64,000 nt of DNA from Alphaproteobacteria bacterium (GTDB taxonomy: Bacteria; Pseudomonadota; Alphaproteobacteria; Bin65): the NCBI GenBank assembly GCA_021776685.1, contig JAJFFJ010000017.1, positions 62,001 through 126,000 on the forward strand, written 5' to 3'. Positions 40,787-49,664 of this stretch are shown piece by piece. A program made the translations under genes and the position numbers. Numbering within the stretch: the stretch's first letter is position 1; the number at the start of each line of letters is the position of its first letter. The notes beneath the pieces are model-generated. The model searched no databases and was not told the origin of the DNA. It worked only from the letters and a program-made list of their open reading frames with translations.

Positions 40787-43333
40787 CTATTCCGCGGCGA
40801 CGCCCTGTTCCGCGTCGCCCACATCGTCGATCGGCGGCATCGGTTCGCCGGCGCTCAGGTCGGTGGGGCCGGCAGGCAGAACGCAGATCACCTTGGTGCC
40901 TTCGCCTGGCTTGGACTCCAGTTCCACCTTGCCGCCATGCAGTTCCACCAGGCTTTTCACCAGCGACAGGCCAAGTCCTGCGCCCACCTGCCGGGCATTG
41001 GCGTTCTCACCCTGGACGAATTTGCCAAACACGCGGTCCTGGTCGTCGTCTTCGATGCCGGCACCGGTATCTTCGACTACCAGCCGCAGGTCGTTTTCCT
41101 GCCGAGAGGCGGAAACCACGATGCTCCCACCGGGCGGGGTGAATTTGATGGCGTTGGAAATCAGGTTGAACAGCGCGTGCTTCAGCCGGCTCTCGTCGGC
41201 CCGTACTTCGCCCACATCCGCGGGACAGCTGAAGCGGATCGACAGGTCCTGTTCGCGCGCCCATTCGCTGGTGAGGACCGACACGCCCTGCAGCAGCTCG
41301 TTGACCTTGACCGGTTGCAGGTCCAGCACCATGCGTCCGGCTTCGATGACGGCCAGGTCGAGAATGTCGTTGATCAGGGATAGCAGGCGGCTCGACGCTT
41401 CCAGGATGCCCTGGACATATTCCTTCTGCCGGCCGTTCAACTCGCCGAAGTAGTTGTTATCGAGAATTTCGGTGAAACCGATGATCGTGTTAAGCGGCGT
41501 CCGCAGCTCGTAGGACACGTTGGCGACGAACTCAGATTTGAGCCTGTCGGCGGCCTCAAGCGCCTCGTTCCGCTCGCGCAGGGCGCGTTCCACCCTGATC
41601 GCGTCAGACATATCGCGGCACGAGAAGAGCGCGCCACCATCGGGCAGCGGCACCAGACCCCAGCCGATGACTTTCTCGTCGACCCGGTTCCAAACCGCGC
41701 TTTGGGTGTCGCGGCTGGCCAATTGTGCCAGAAAGGCGTCGGTGAAGGCGTCGAAGTCCTTGCCATAGCGGATCAGTGGCTCACAGCGGCCCAGAATGTC
41801 CCGCACATGGGGGCTACCGGCCAGATACTCCTCATCCAGCTCCCACAGCTCTCTGAAGGCCGGGTTGGACAGCTTGATGCAGCCATCTTCACCAAACACC
41901 GCGACGCCTTCGGCAAGGTTGTCCAGGGTTTCGCGCTGGACGTCGATCAGCGTGTTGTAGGAGCGCTCAAGGGTCAGCCGGTCGGTAACGTCCTCAAAGG
42001 TGACGAGGATGCCGCCGAAGGGGTGAGGCGAGATGACGGTCCAGATCGCCTGCCCGTTGGGCAGGTACATCAACTCCTCGCGCGGCGACAACAAGCTCGT
42101 AAAGTGGCCGTCCCATTCTTCCTTGAAGGCCCGGAAGTCGCCGGTTTCCGGCACCATGCGCCGGTCGCGGAGCCGGTCGAGGATCTCGTTCAGTTCCGGA
42201 TTGCTGGTCAGCCATTCCTCTTCCAGCTCCCAGATGCGGGCGAAAGCGCTGTTGAAGAAGGTGATGCGCCTGTCGGGGCCGAAGATCGCGATCGCCGTTG
42301 CCAGCCGTTCCAGCACCTCATCATGGGCGCGGACGACGCGGGTGAGATCCTGATGCACTTCCTCCAGGATCGTTGCGTCGAGCGCAAACCCGGCGGTCTG
42401 CCCGCCTTTGCCGAGCGGCACCTCAGTGAGGTCGTACAGCCGGCGCTGGCCGCCCACCACGATGTGGTGGCTTTCGGTCTGGGCGAGGCCGCTTTCCAGG
42501 GCACGCTGGGCGAGGGTGCGGGCGGAGGTGGCCAGATTGCCTTCGGCGAACTCCCGGCTCTCGGTCACGACATCGTCGCGGGTTTCGGCCTCCACAGCGC
42601 TCACATAGGCAGCGTTGCAATCCTGGATCGACAGACCCTGATTTCGGCTCCACATGGGCAGGGGCAGGCTGTCCACAAGGGACCGCAGCCGTTCATATTG
42701 ATGGTCGCGGTTTTCCAGTGCGCCGGCATGTTCACTGACATCTGTAAGCAGCAGCGCGTCGCCGCGCTCGCCGGGCGCAGCATCGATACGGATGTATTTG
42801 CCGGCGGCAGATTTAAGAGTCAGGCGGAAGGGGGTGCCGGTCTTGGACAGGTCGTTGAGCGCACTGACCAGCTTGTCCGATTCGTCGTCGTCAAACGCAT
42901 CTCGGATGGCTTCCAGTTCGAGGTTCCGGCGCGGCGCGATGCCCAAGAGCGCTGGCAATCCGGCGCTGGCGACGATTTTGTCCGATGGCAGGCGGACGAC
43001 GCATTCGGTCCCGGTCGCTGCGAGCAGCTGTTGTGCGCTTCGGCCCAGTAAACGGCCGCGGGACCGGCTGGTCCGGACCAGCAGCCAACCGAGGCCAAAA
43101 ACCAGCAACAATGCGGCCACGCCTACGGCGGCGCCGACGCCGGCGATGTCCAGGTTTGCCTGGGCCTTGTCCAACAGCGGGTTGGCCAGGGCAGGGGCCG
43201 GCAGCAGCAAAGCCCCTGAGAAGAACGCAGCTTTAGCGAGCCCGCCCAAACGAGCGGTGCGAAGGTGTAAAACTGGCAGTCGAGCGGCGGTTTTGACCAC
43301 AGTTTCTTGTCTGCATATCCCCGGCGGCGTCAA
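40787..43333 (-). CDS. divL: DivL-type PAS sensor kinase with tyrosine in the H-box
   Basis: An 848-residue membrane-anchored kinase-like protein. A hydrophobic start and one helix (VGAAVGVAALLLVFGLGWLLV, about 64-86) anchor it; at least three PAS domains follow (about 215-590). The dimerisation domain reads FVANVSYELRTPLNTIIGF: Tyr608 (TAC, codon 41510-41512) replaces the phospho-acceptor histidine, the hallmark of Caulobacter DivL. The ATPase domain is complete (NLISNAIKFTPPGG, DTGAGIED, GAGLGLSLVK). In Caulobacter DivL helps control the CckA-ChpT-CtrA relay together with DivK. Position next to ahcY and tsaE supports orthology. It may carry a conformational rather than catalytic role. Confidence 0.88.
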   Translation of the reverse strand: MTPPGICRQETVVKTAARLPVLHLRTARLGGLAKAAFFSGALLLPAPALANPLLDKAQANLDIAGVGAAVGVAALLLVFGLGWLLVRTSRSRGRLLGRSAQQLLAATGTECVVRLPSDKIVASAGLPALLGIAPRRNLELEAIRDAFDDDESDKLVSALNDLSKTGTPFRLTLKSAAGKYIRIDAAPGERGDALLLTDVSEHAGALENRDHQYERLRSLVDSLPLPMWSRNQGLSIQDCNAAYVSAVEAETRDDVVTESREFAEGNLATSARTLAQRALESGLAQTESHHIVVGGQRRLYDLTEVPLGKGGQTAGFALDATILEEVHQDLTRVVRAHDEVLERLATAIAIFGPDRRITFFNSAFARIWELEEEWLTSNPELNEILDRLRDRRMVPETGDFRAFKEEWDGHFTSLLSPREELMYLPNGQAIWTVISPHPFGGILVTFEDVTDRLTLERSYNTLIDVQRETLDNLAEGVAVFGEDGCIKLSNPAFRELWELDEEYLAGSPHVRDILGRCEPLIRYGKDFDAFTDAFLAQLASRDTQSAVWNRVDEKVIGWGLVPLPDGGALFSCRDMSDAIRVERALRERNEALEAADRLKSEFVANVSYELRTPLNTIIGFTEILDNNYFGELNGRQKEYVQGILEASSRLLSLINDILDLAVIEAGRMVLDLQPVKVNELLQGVSVLTSEWAREQDLSIRFSCPADVGEVRADESRLKHALFNLISNAIKFTPPGGSIVVSASRQENDLRLVVEDTGAGIEDDDQDRVFGKFVQGENANARQVGAGLGLSLVKSLVELHGGKVELESKPGEGTKVICVLPAGPTDLSAGEPMPPIDDVGDAEQGVAAE

Positions 43334-43363
43334 CGACGACGCTACCGGCCAAGATGGTAATAT

Positions 43364-43371
43364 ATGGTTAA
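43364..43371 (-). promoter_or_regulatory. CtrA half-site upstream of divL
   Basis: TTAACCAT on the minus strand, 31 bases before the divL start codon, in a short AT-rich patch. An exact CtrA half-site; a partner TTAA at 7-base spacing is not present. Would suggest feedback of CtrA on divL, but an 8-mer alone is weak evidence. Confidence 0.35.
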
Positions 43372-43470
43372 CCTCTTGGTTTGGATACGCTAGATGTTGT
43401 GGCCTTGTGCGTTCTTCGCCCCATTCATCCGCTCACGCGGCTCAGCCCCGTTGCGCCGCCCTGGTAGCGC

Positions 43471-44874
43471 CTAATAGCGATAGTGATCCGGCTTGTAGGG
43501 GCCTGCTGACGGCACGCCGATATAGTCTGCCTGCTCTTTGCTGAGCTGGGTCAGCGTCGCACCCACCTTGGCCAGGTGAAGCATGGCGACTTTCTCGTCC
43601 AGATGCTTCGGCAAGACGTAGACGTCTTTCTCATATTTGTCCGGGTTCTGCCAGATTTCCATCTGGGCCAGGACCTGGTTGGTGAAGGACGCTGACATCA
43701 CGAAGCTCGGGTGGCCCATGGCGTTGCCAAGGTTCACCAGACGCCCTTCAGAAAGCAGAATCATGCGTTTGCCGTCCGGGAACTCAATCTCGTCCACCTG
43801 CGGCTTGACGTTGTGCCATTTGAAGTTCTTCAGGCCGGCGACCTGAATCTCGCTGTCGAAGTGGCCGATGTTGCAGACGATGGCCCGGTCTTTCATGGCG
43901 CGCATGTGATCGACGGTAATGACATCGATGTTGCCGGTGGTGGTGCAGAAGATGTCAGCTTGCGATACGGCATCCTCCATGGTGACCACTTCGTAGCCCT
44001 CCATGGCCGCCTGAAGCGCGCAGATAGGATCGATTTCCGTCACCATGACGCGGCAGCCGGCGTTGCGGAGTGACTGGGCAGACCCCTTGCCAACGTCGCC
44101 GTAGCCAGCGACCAACGCCACTTTACCGGACATCATGACGTCCGTGCCGCGGCGAATGCCATCGACCAGGGATTCGCGGCAGCCATAGAGGTTGTCGAAT
44201 TTGGATTTGGTGACGCTGTCATTGACGTTGATAGCCGGGAACAGCAGTTCACCCCGCTTCTGCATTTCATACAGGCGGTGAACGCCTGTGGTGGTCTCTT
44301 CGGTCACGCCCTTGATGGACTTTGCGACCTCGCTGTACCAGCCCGGCTTCTCGGCCAGCCGCTTCTTGATGGATGCGAAGGCGGCTTCCTCTTCCTCGTT
44401 CTGCGGATTGTCCAGGACGGAAGGATCGGTCTCGGCCTTCAGGCCCAGGTGAACCAGCATGGTGGCGTCGCCGCCGTCGTCCAGGATCATGTTGGGCACG
44501 CCGCCGTCCGACCAATCGAAGATGCGGTGGGCGTAGTCCCAATATTCTTCCAGCGTCTCGCCTTTGACGGCAAAGACCGGCGTGCCGCCGGCGGCAATGG
44601 CCGCCGCGGCATGGTCCTGGGTGGAATAGATGTTGCAAGTGGCCCAACGGACATCCGCGCCCAGTGCTTCGAGGGTCTGGATCAGGACCGCGGTCTGGAT
44701 GGTCATGTGCAGGGAGCCGGCGATGCGCGTGCCCTTCAGGGGCTGCTCGGCGGCAAACTCTTCCCGCGTCGCCATCAGGCCCGGCATTTCAACCTCGGCC
44801 AGGGCGATTTCCTTGTCGCCCCATTCTGCAAGGCTGATGTCTGCAATTACATAATCGTTGCCGTTAGCGCTCAT
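43471..44874 (-). CDS. ahcY: adenosylhomocysteinase
   Basis: A 467-residue NAD-dependent enzyme that splits S-adenosylhomocysteine into adenosine and homocysteine, relieving product inhibition of methyltransferases. Landmarks: [21 protein letters not shown] near residue 45 (in parts), [19 protein letters not shown], the catalytic region [20 protein letters not shown], and the NAD loop [19 protein letters not shown]. The C-terminal KPDHYRY is the invariant end. The ATG at 44874 gives normal length. Upstream lies a 20-bp palindrome likely to be its operator and a strong leader hairpin. Adjacent to divL, as in other alphaproteobacteria. Confidence 0.97.
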   Translation of the reverse strand: MSANGNDYVIADISLAEWGDKEIALAEVEMPGLMATREEFAAEQPLKGTRIAGSLHMTIQTAVLIQTLEALGADVRWATCNIYSTQDHAAAAIAAGGTPVFAVKGETLEEYWDYAHRIFDWSDGGVPNMILDDGGDATMLVHLGLKAETDPSVLDNPQNEEEEAAFASIKKRLAEKPGWYSEVAKSIKGVTEETTTGVHRLYEMQKRGELLFPAINVNDSVTKSKFDNLYGCRESLVDGIRRGTDVMMSGKVALVAGYGDVGKGSAQSLRNAGCRVMVTEIDPICALQAAMEGYEVVTMEDAVSQADIFCTTTGNIDVITVDHMRAMKDRAIVCNIGHFDSEIQVAGLKNFKWHNVKPQVDEIEFPDGKRMILLSEGRLVNLGNAMGHPSFVMSASFTNQVLAQMEIWQNPDKYEKDVYVLPKHLDEKVAMLHLAKVGATLTQLSKEQADYIGVPSAGPYKPDHYRY

Positions 44875-44927
44875 GTTCTTCTCCGTCGCTGCTAGGATTT
44901 GTTGTCTCTTGGGCCCGCACACACGAA

Positions 44928-44958
44928 CCGCGCCTCTGCTCTCGCAGCAGCGGCGCGG
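44928..44958 (-). promoter_or_regulatory. leader hairpin of ahcY
   Basis: CCGCGCC (44928-44934) pairs with GGCGCGG (44952-44958), and CTGCT/AGCAG extends the stem to a 5-base loop with a single mismatch. It would lie in the ahcY 5' leader, about 55 bases before the start. I compared it with the SAH riboswitch and SAM-II pseudoknot patterns and see no match, so it is an unassigned structure. Confidence 0.4.
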
Positions 44959-45014
44959 TCGTTTGGGGCATCAAATTCAATCAACTATGTAGCGGTTCTC
45001 GCCATTTCAGGCAA

Positions 45015-45034
45015 ACATAAAGATATCTTTATGT
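45015..45034. promoter_or_regulatory. 20-bp perfect palindrome, candidate ahcY operator
   Basis: ACATAAAGATATCTTTATGT is a perfect palindrome between the leftward acyl-CoA ligase gene end and the ahcY gene, about 140 bases before the ahcY start. A stretch of this length does not arise casually at 63 % GC. Regulators of the S-adenosylmethionine cycle such as ArsR-type SahR are known to bind palindromes before ahcY; assigning this site to SahR is inference. Confidence 0.65.
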
Positions 45035-45061
45035 AATGATTTATTGCCGCACCTTGTTCCT

Positions 45062-46654
45062 TCAAACTTGGTCGAGCGGGACCAGGGCGTCGGCCCGGGC
45101 CCAGTCCCGCAACTCGGTCTTGCGAATCTTGCCGCTTGCGGTCAGGGGGAACTCCCCGACCCGGAACCACTGGGCAGGGATCTTGTAGCCGGCGATCCGG
45201 TCCCGGCACCAAGCCTGCAGGTCTGCGGGGGAGACGTCTTCCGTCAGAGTCATCGCCGCGGCCACTGCCTCTCCATAATAGCTGTCCGGTACGCCGAAGA
45301 CGGCGATATCCAGGATGGCAGGATGGGCGCGGAGCAGGTTTTCGATCTCGACGGGATAAATGTTTTCGCCGCCCCGGATGATTATGTCGCGCAGCCGTCC
45401 GCCGGCCATGACCAGATAGCCCGCATCATTGAGCACCCCCAGGTCGCCGGTACGCATCCAGCCATCGTCGCGGATGGTATCGGCCGTAGCCTCCGGGTTC
45501 TTGTGATAGCCGTGCATCAGCATGGGACCGGTGGTTTCAATCTGGCCGATCTCGCCGGTGGGCAGCGGCGCGCCTGTCACCGCGTCTGTGATGCGCACCT
45601 GTGCGCCGGGCAGGGGCGGGCCGCAGGTCTCCCAACGGGCCGGGTCGTCGCAATCGGCCAGGCTGGTGAGCGTGCTGGCCTCTGTCTGTCCATAAACCTG
45701 CACCACTCCCGGTACAGGAAAGGCCTCCGCACAGGCTTTGAGCAGCGCCGGGTCCGTATCGGCGCCGCCGCAGGTGCCGGCGCGCAGACTGGTCAGGTCG
45801 AAATTTGCCCGCTCCGGGCTTTCCAGCATGGCGATATAGGAGGTGGGCACGCCGGAGATCATGGTGCAGCGGGCGTCCTCGATGATCCGGAACATCTCAA
45901 CGGTGTCGAAGCCCGGTACGCCGTAATAGGTGGCGCCCCGTTGCAGCGCACCCATGATGGTCATGATGCACCCGGCGCAATGAAACAGTGGAATGAAGGT
46001 GAGCCAGCGGTCCGTGGGCGAGACTTGCAGGCGGCCGGAGATGCCCCAAGCATTCGCCATCATGCCGTGGTGGGTAAGCAGAGCGCCTTTGGGAAAGCCC
46101 GTGGTGCCCGACGTATATTGCAGCGAACCGACCGCCCAGGGGTCCACTTCCGGCAACGCGGCATCACTGTCAGTGCCCGTAGCGATCAGGTCATCCAGGG
46201 TCAGCAGGCCGTCCACGGGGTCGAGGGCGACGACCGCTTCCAGGTCCGGCATCCGCGGCCGGAGCGACGTCACCATGTCCAGATAGCGGCTGTTGCGGAA
46301 CGCCTCCGACAGGAACAACCACCGAACCCCGGCATTCTCGAGGGCAAAGCCGAGCTCCTCCTCGCGGTAATGGGTGTTCAGGGGCACTAGCACGGCGCCC
46401 GCCAGCGCCACGCCCAGCTGCACCACCGGCCATTCGATGCGATTTTCGGCCAGCAGACCCACAGGGTCGCCCGGGCCGATGCCTGCCGTGATCAGCGCGC
46501 GTGCGATGGCCAGTGACTGGGCGTGCCATTCGCCGAAGGTCAGCTGCCTGTCCGACTGAGGGAATACAAGCGCCGGCTGGTCGCCGCGAGATGCCGCCTG
46601 GGCGGCCAGAGCGTCACCCGGTGTGGCGAATGGGGAGAGAAGATCTTTTGTCAT
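45062..46654 (-). CDS. AMP-binding acyl-CoA synthetase (FadD3-like)
   Basis: A 530-residue adenylate-forming ligase that activates a carboxylic acid with ATP and joins it to CoA. The phosphate loop is QYTSGTTGFPKGALLTH (about residue 175), the adenine motif VYGQTEAST, the hinge MRTGDLGVLNDAGYLVMAGR-like segment, and the C-terminal lysine in FPLTASGKIRKTEL. All needed residues appear. It faces an SDR and is near an acyl-CoA dehydrogenase gene, so it probably feeds beta-oxidation-type degradation. Acid substrate unknown. Confidence 0.9.
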   Translation of the reverse strand: MTKDLLSPFATPGDALAAQAASRGDQPALVFPQSDRQLTFGEWHAQSLAIARALITAGIGPGDPVGLLAENRIEWPVVQLGVALAGAVLVPLNTHYREEELGFALENAGVRWLFLSEAFRNSRYLDMVTSLRPRMPDLEAVVALDPVDGLLTLDDLIATGTDSDAALPEVDPWAVGSLQYTSGTTGFPKGALLTHHGMMANAWGISGRLQVSPTDRWLTFIPLFHCAGCIMTIMGALQRGATYYGVPGFDTVEMFRIIEDARCTMISGVPTSYIAMLESPERANFDLTSLRAGTCGGADTDPALLKACAEAFPVPGVVQVYGQTEASTLTSLADCDDPARWETCGPPLPGAQVRITDAVTGAPLPTGEIGQIETTGPMLMHGYHKNPEATADTIRDDGWMRTGDLGVLNDAGYLVMAGGRLRDIIIRGGENIYPVEIENLLRAHPAILDIAVFGVPDSYYGEAVAAAMTLTEDVSPADLQAWCRDRIAGYKIPAQWFRVGEFPLTASGKIRKTELRDWARADALVPLDQV

Positions 46655-46749
46655 GGGGCATCGTTTTATGGCCTCCGTCGCTCTTGTCCAGCCTCAAAAC
46701 CCGGTTCACAACAGGGCGTCGCAGGGTCAACGGAAAAAAGGACAGGCTC

Positions 46750-47535
46750 ATGAACAGCCCCAAGGACCGGCCCGGGGACATCTCAGGCCGCTTCGCAGGC
46801 AAAGTTGTGATTGTCACCGGCGCGCAGAAAGGCATCGGCCGGTCGATGGTCGAAACCTTCGCCGGCGCGGGCGCTTCCGTGGTGATCAATTGGCTGGACG
46901 ATGAAGCCGCGGCTGCGGAGACGGCTGCGGCCGCTGATGCAGCCGGCGTCGCCACCGCGCTCGTGCAGGGCGATGTGCGCGAGGCTTCTACTGCCGCCGC
47001 CCTGGTGGAAGCCGCAGCTGGGCTCGGCGGGCCCGATATCCTGATCAACAACGCCGGCATCTATCCCCGCGCCGAATTTCTCGAATTGAGCGAAGATTTG
47101 TGGGACCAGGTGCTGGACGTGAATCTGAAGGGCGGCTTTCTGTGCTCTCAGGCCGTGGCCCGTTGGATGGTCGACGCGGGCCGGCCCGGCGCCATCGTCA
47201 ACATCGCCTCCGCCGCCTTCTGGGTGCCCGTGGGCAACGGCGTCCACTATACGGCCAGTAAGGGGGGTGTCATCGGCATGACCCGCGCCATCGCGGCGGC
47301 GCTCGCATCCCATCATATCCGGGTCAATGTTATCGCGCCGGGCATTGCCGACACCGACCAGCCCCGCGGTGGGCTCAGCGAGGATGCGGTGCAGGCGCGG
47401 GGCGCGGGTCTGCCTCTGGGCCGCCTGACCCGGCCCGATGAGATTGCCGAAGCCGCGCTTTATCTCAGCTCTGACGCTGCCACACAGGTGACGGGTGAAA
47501 CCCTGCATGTGAATGGCGGGCAAATCATGGTTTGA
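46750..47535 (+). CDS. SDR family NAD(P)-dependent oxidoreductase
   Basis: A 261-residue classical short-chain dehydrogenase. Nucleotide loop VIVTGAQKGIGRSMV (Thr-Gly-x3-Gly-x-Gly), INNAGIYPRAEF, catalytic Ser and Tyr-x3-Lys in VNIASAAFWVPVGNGVHYTASKGG, and C-terminal GETLHVNGGQIMV. The ATG at 46750 is chosen because it precedes the family start; upstream frame is unconserved. Divergent from the acyl-CoA ligase gene, so a shared control region is likely. Substrate unknown. Confidence 0.92.
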   Translation: MNSPKDRPGDISGRFAGKVVIVTGAQKGIGRSMVETFAGAGASVVINWLDDEAAAAETAAAADAAGVATALVQGDVREASTAAALVEAAAGLGGPDILINNAGIYPRAEFLELSEDLWDQVLDVNLKGGFLCSQAVARWMVDAGRPGAIVNIASAAFWVPVGNGVHYTASKGGVIGMTRAIAAALASHHIRVNVIAPGIADTDQPRGGLSEDAVQARGAGLPLGRLTRPDEIAEAALYLSSDAATQVTGETLHVNGGQIMV

Positions 47536-47684
47536 TCCACCAGGCAGCGGGTCAATCCAGCGTGCCAGGCCACGAGACCAGCACGGCCATTGATCATTCG
47601 CTGACGGTCACATGGGCGGCCACAATCATGCGCTATTCGAAAAATCCATAAGTCGAGCCGGCTTCCCTAACTCAATCCGGGTCC
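47536..47684 (+). other. spacer between SDR and glycosyltransferase-like gene
   Basis: 149 bases with no gene. The end is richer in A and T than the upstream part and marks the left edge of the compositionally distinct gene that follows. No target-site duplication or integrase remnant was found. Confidence 0.4.
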
Positions 47685-49373
47685 ATGGCAACAGAAAACC
47701 CTCGTTCTTCAATCTGGCACCCGATCATCGCAGCGCTTTTGCTCACCGTTCTGAACGCGTTCAAACCGCTGACGATTGATGACACTGCGTTTTATCTGCT
47801 GGCTGAGATTTTTGCGGATCAGCCTCTCCGGCCTTACAGCGGGCTGATCTTTTGGTTTGATGCGCCTGAACCCGCGATAAATATTACGGCTCCGCCTGTG
47901 TTTTTGTACTGGTTTGCCGGGGCCATAACTTTGTTCGGCGATTCCCCGTTTTTGTGGAAGCTGGCTCTATTTCCGATCATCTTTTTGCTGGCGAAATTGT
48001 TACAGGTGCTTGGCCGATATTTTGCGCCCGGGTGCCACAATATTCTCATGTGGTTCGTGATGTTCTCGCCGGCGGTTTTGCCGGCGGTCAATCTCATGAT
48101 CGACATTCCTGCGTTGACCGTTGGCTTAGGCGCCGTTGCGCTGTTCCGTTATGGGATTGATCACAGGTCAACAAACCGGAAAATCGTTTTGGTGCTGGCA
48201 GCCGGGTTGCTGGCCGGCCTGGCAATGCAAACCAAATATACCGGTATCAGTGCAGTCGCGGGCATGGCGGCGTTTGCCCTTGTCGGACGCTCGTATTGGT
48301 CTTTTCTGGCCGGCGCAACTGCCGCTGCGGTGGTATTTCTCGGCTGGGAAGGCTTTATCTACAGCATTCACGGAACGTCCAAGCTTTGGCAGGCTTTCCT
48401 GTTTTTTGGCGCCAAGGACATTCACGCGGCGTCTCGCGTCCTGCTGTCTTTCATCACGATATTTGGTGTTCTCGCAATCGCGCTGTTGCCGCTGGTGATC
48501 TCCCTGGCAACCGGCCGGATCCTTCTTGTCATCATTGCTTTGATTGGAAGTTTCCTGCTGTTGCTGTCGATTGCTCTGTATCCGCCCGTAGAATGGAGGG
48601 GGCACTTTTCGAACTTTGGCCTCCGGTCATTCGGCCAGAACGGAGTCCTCGGCTTGCTGGCATGGGGCGCCGTCATATGGGCGGTGGCGATGCAGTCGCT
48701 CCCATCCAAAACTTCTGGTCGGCGATTGCTCAGCCTGGGCCGCGGCTTTGATCCATTGTCGACCTGCCTGTTGTTGTGGCTTGGCGCGGAAATAGTGATC
48801 ACTTTCGTGATCTCCCCGTTCCCGGCAGCGCGAAGGTTCGAGTTCTTGTTCGTCATCTGCTGTCTGCTGGTGGGTCGCTCGGTTGCGTACACCTCGCTGA
48901 ATGCTTCCGCCTACAGGCGCCCGGCAACTCTCGCGACCATCGGCAGTGCCATCGCGGGCCTGTTTGTGTGGGCGGTTGATGTCGTGGACGCCCGAACCGA
49001 AAGAGATGCAGCATTGCGCGGTGCAGGATTGGCGCGTGCAATTTCACCCAACACCACCCATTGGTTCCTGGGGCATTGGGGGTTCCAGTTCTATGCGCTT
49101 TCCGCCGGATTGCGCCCTCTTGTCCCCGGCAAATCAACGGTCAACCGCGGCGACTTGCTGGTGGTGCCTGCACGGCTCGTTGATTTGCCGAACTATCGAA
49201 TTGAAAAGGATCGATTTGTCGTCGTCCGGCGGATATGGGTTGGTGCCAACCTCCCCTGGACGGTGAAAATGGGCTTTTATGGGACGACCAATCCGGTGCT
49301 GAGCTTGCGTGATCACAGAATTCCTGTGGTGATCTATCGAGCAAAGGTCAAATTCGTTCCCGGTGCCAAATAG
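47685..49373 (+). CDS. multi-spanning membrane protein, ArnT/PMT-like glycosyltransferase
   Basis: A 562-residue protein with about 10-12 hydrophobic helices, for example LALFPIIFLLAKLLQVLG, IVLVLAAGLLAGLAMQ and ILLVIIALIGSFLLLLSIAL. The first loop contains LTIDDTAFYLLAEIFADQPLRPYSG (in parts), with the Asp-Asp pair typical of GT-C glycosyltransferases (PMT, ArnT), and TKYTGISAVAGMAAFALVG resembles that family's middle helix. It would transfer a sugar from a polyprenyl carrier in the inner membrane; acceptor unknown. Its codons are visibly less G/C-rich at third positions than its neighbours, suggesting recent acquisition. Start at ATG 47685 has only a weak ribosome binding site. Confidence 0.75.
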   Translation: MATENPRSSIWHPIIAALLLTVLNAFKPLTIDDTAFYLLAEIFADQPLRPYSGLIFWFDAPEPAINITAPPVFLYWFAGAITLFGDSPFLWKLALFPIIFLLAKLLQVLGRYFAPGCHNILMWFVMFSPAVLPAVNLMIDIPALTVGLGAVALFRYGIDHRSTNRKIVLVLAAGLLAGLAMQTKYTGISAVAGMAAFALVGRSYWSFLAGATAAAVVFLGWEGFIYSIHGTSKLWQAFLFFGAKDIHAASRVLLSFITIFGVLAIALLPLVISLATGRILLVIIALIGSFLLLLSIALYPPVEWRGHFSNFGLRSFGQNGVLGLLAWGAVIWAVAMQSLPSKTSGRRLLSLGRGFDPLSTCLLLWLGAEIVITFVISPFPAARRFEFLFVICCLLVGRSVAYTSLNASAYRRPATLATIGSAIAGLFVWAVDVVDARTERDAALRGAGLARAISPNTTHWFLGHWGFQFYALSAGLRPLVPGKSTVNRGDLLVVPARLVDLPNYRIEKDRFVVVRRIWVGANLPWTVKMGFYGTTNPVLSLRDHRIPVVIYRAKVKFVPGAK

Positions 49374-49664
49374 ACGGGCGTACTTAATCTCTTTAGTCGA
49401 TCGATTCTACCTTCCATAAATCTTGGAGCCTGGCTGTGGGGGCGCAACTGCCGCTTCCGGAATCACCGCGAACCAGACCAGCGGGGAACCAGTGGACAAT
49501 GTTGAATGTGAAGCTGCCGCTCGACCGCGTCGGGACGCCGGACGACAGGGCCAGCGTGGCGCTGTTTCCAGCCTCGCCGCGCGCTGCGTACGCAACCGGG
49601 CATTCGGTTCTGGTCGATGGCGGCCCGAGCCTCCTGTCGGTACATTAGGGCGTGAGAGACAATC
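49374..49664 (+). other. intergenic region with SDR remnant
   Basis: 291 bases. The first 60 are AT-rich and continue the composition of the glycosyltransferase-like gene; the rest returns to high GC and holds the SDR fragment. No promoter clearly seen, though one for the MFS gene is expected here. Confidence 0.45.
49497..49648 (+). pseudogene. C-terminal remnant of a short-chain dehydrogenase
   Basis: The frame around 49497-49648 ends in PLDRVGTPDDRASVALFPAS, ATGHSVLVDGG, the unmistakable C-terminal signature of SDR proteins (PLxRxGxPxDxAxxVxFLAS...TGxxLxVDGG). The Rossmann fold and catalytic Ser-Tyr-Lys are missing, and the sequence before it is unrelated. It is a decayed gene end. A 70-residue frame starting at 49436 includes it but would not fold as an SDR. 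It sits immediately after the glycosyltransferase-like gene. Confidence 0.75.

Noticed and set aside
44875-45000. SAH or SAM riboswitch before ahcY
   Set aside because: A hairpin exists, but the conserved core sequences of these riboswitches could not be found by eye.
45044-46390. 448-codon open frame antisense to the acyl-CoA ligase
   Set aside because: The opposite strand carries all ligase motifs in frame; this frame has none.
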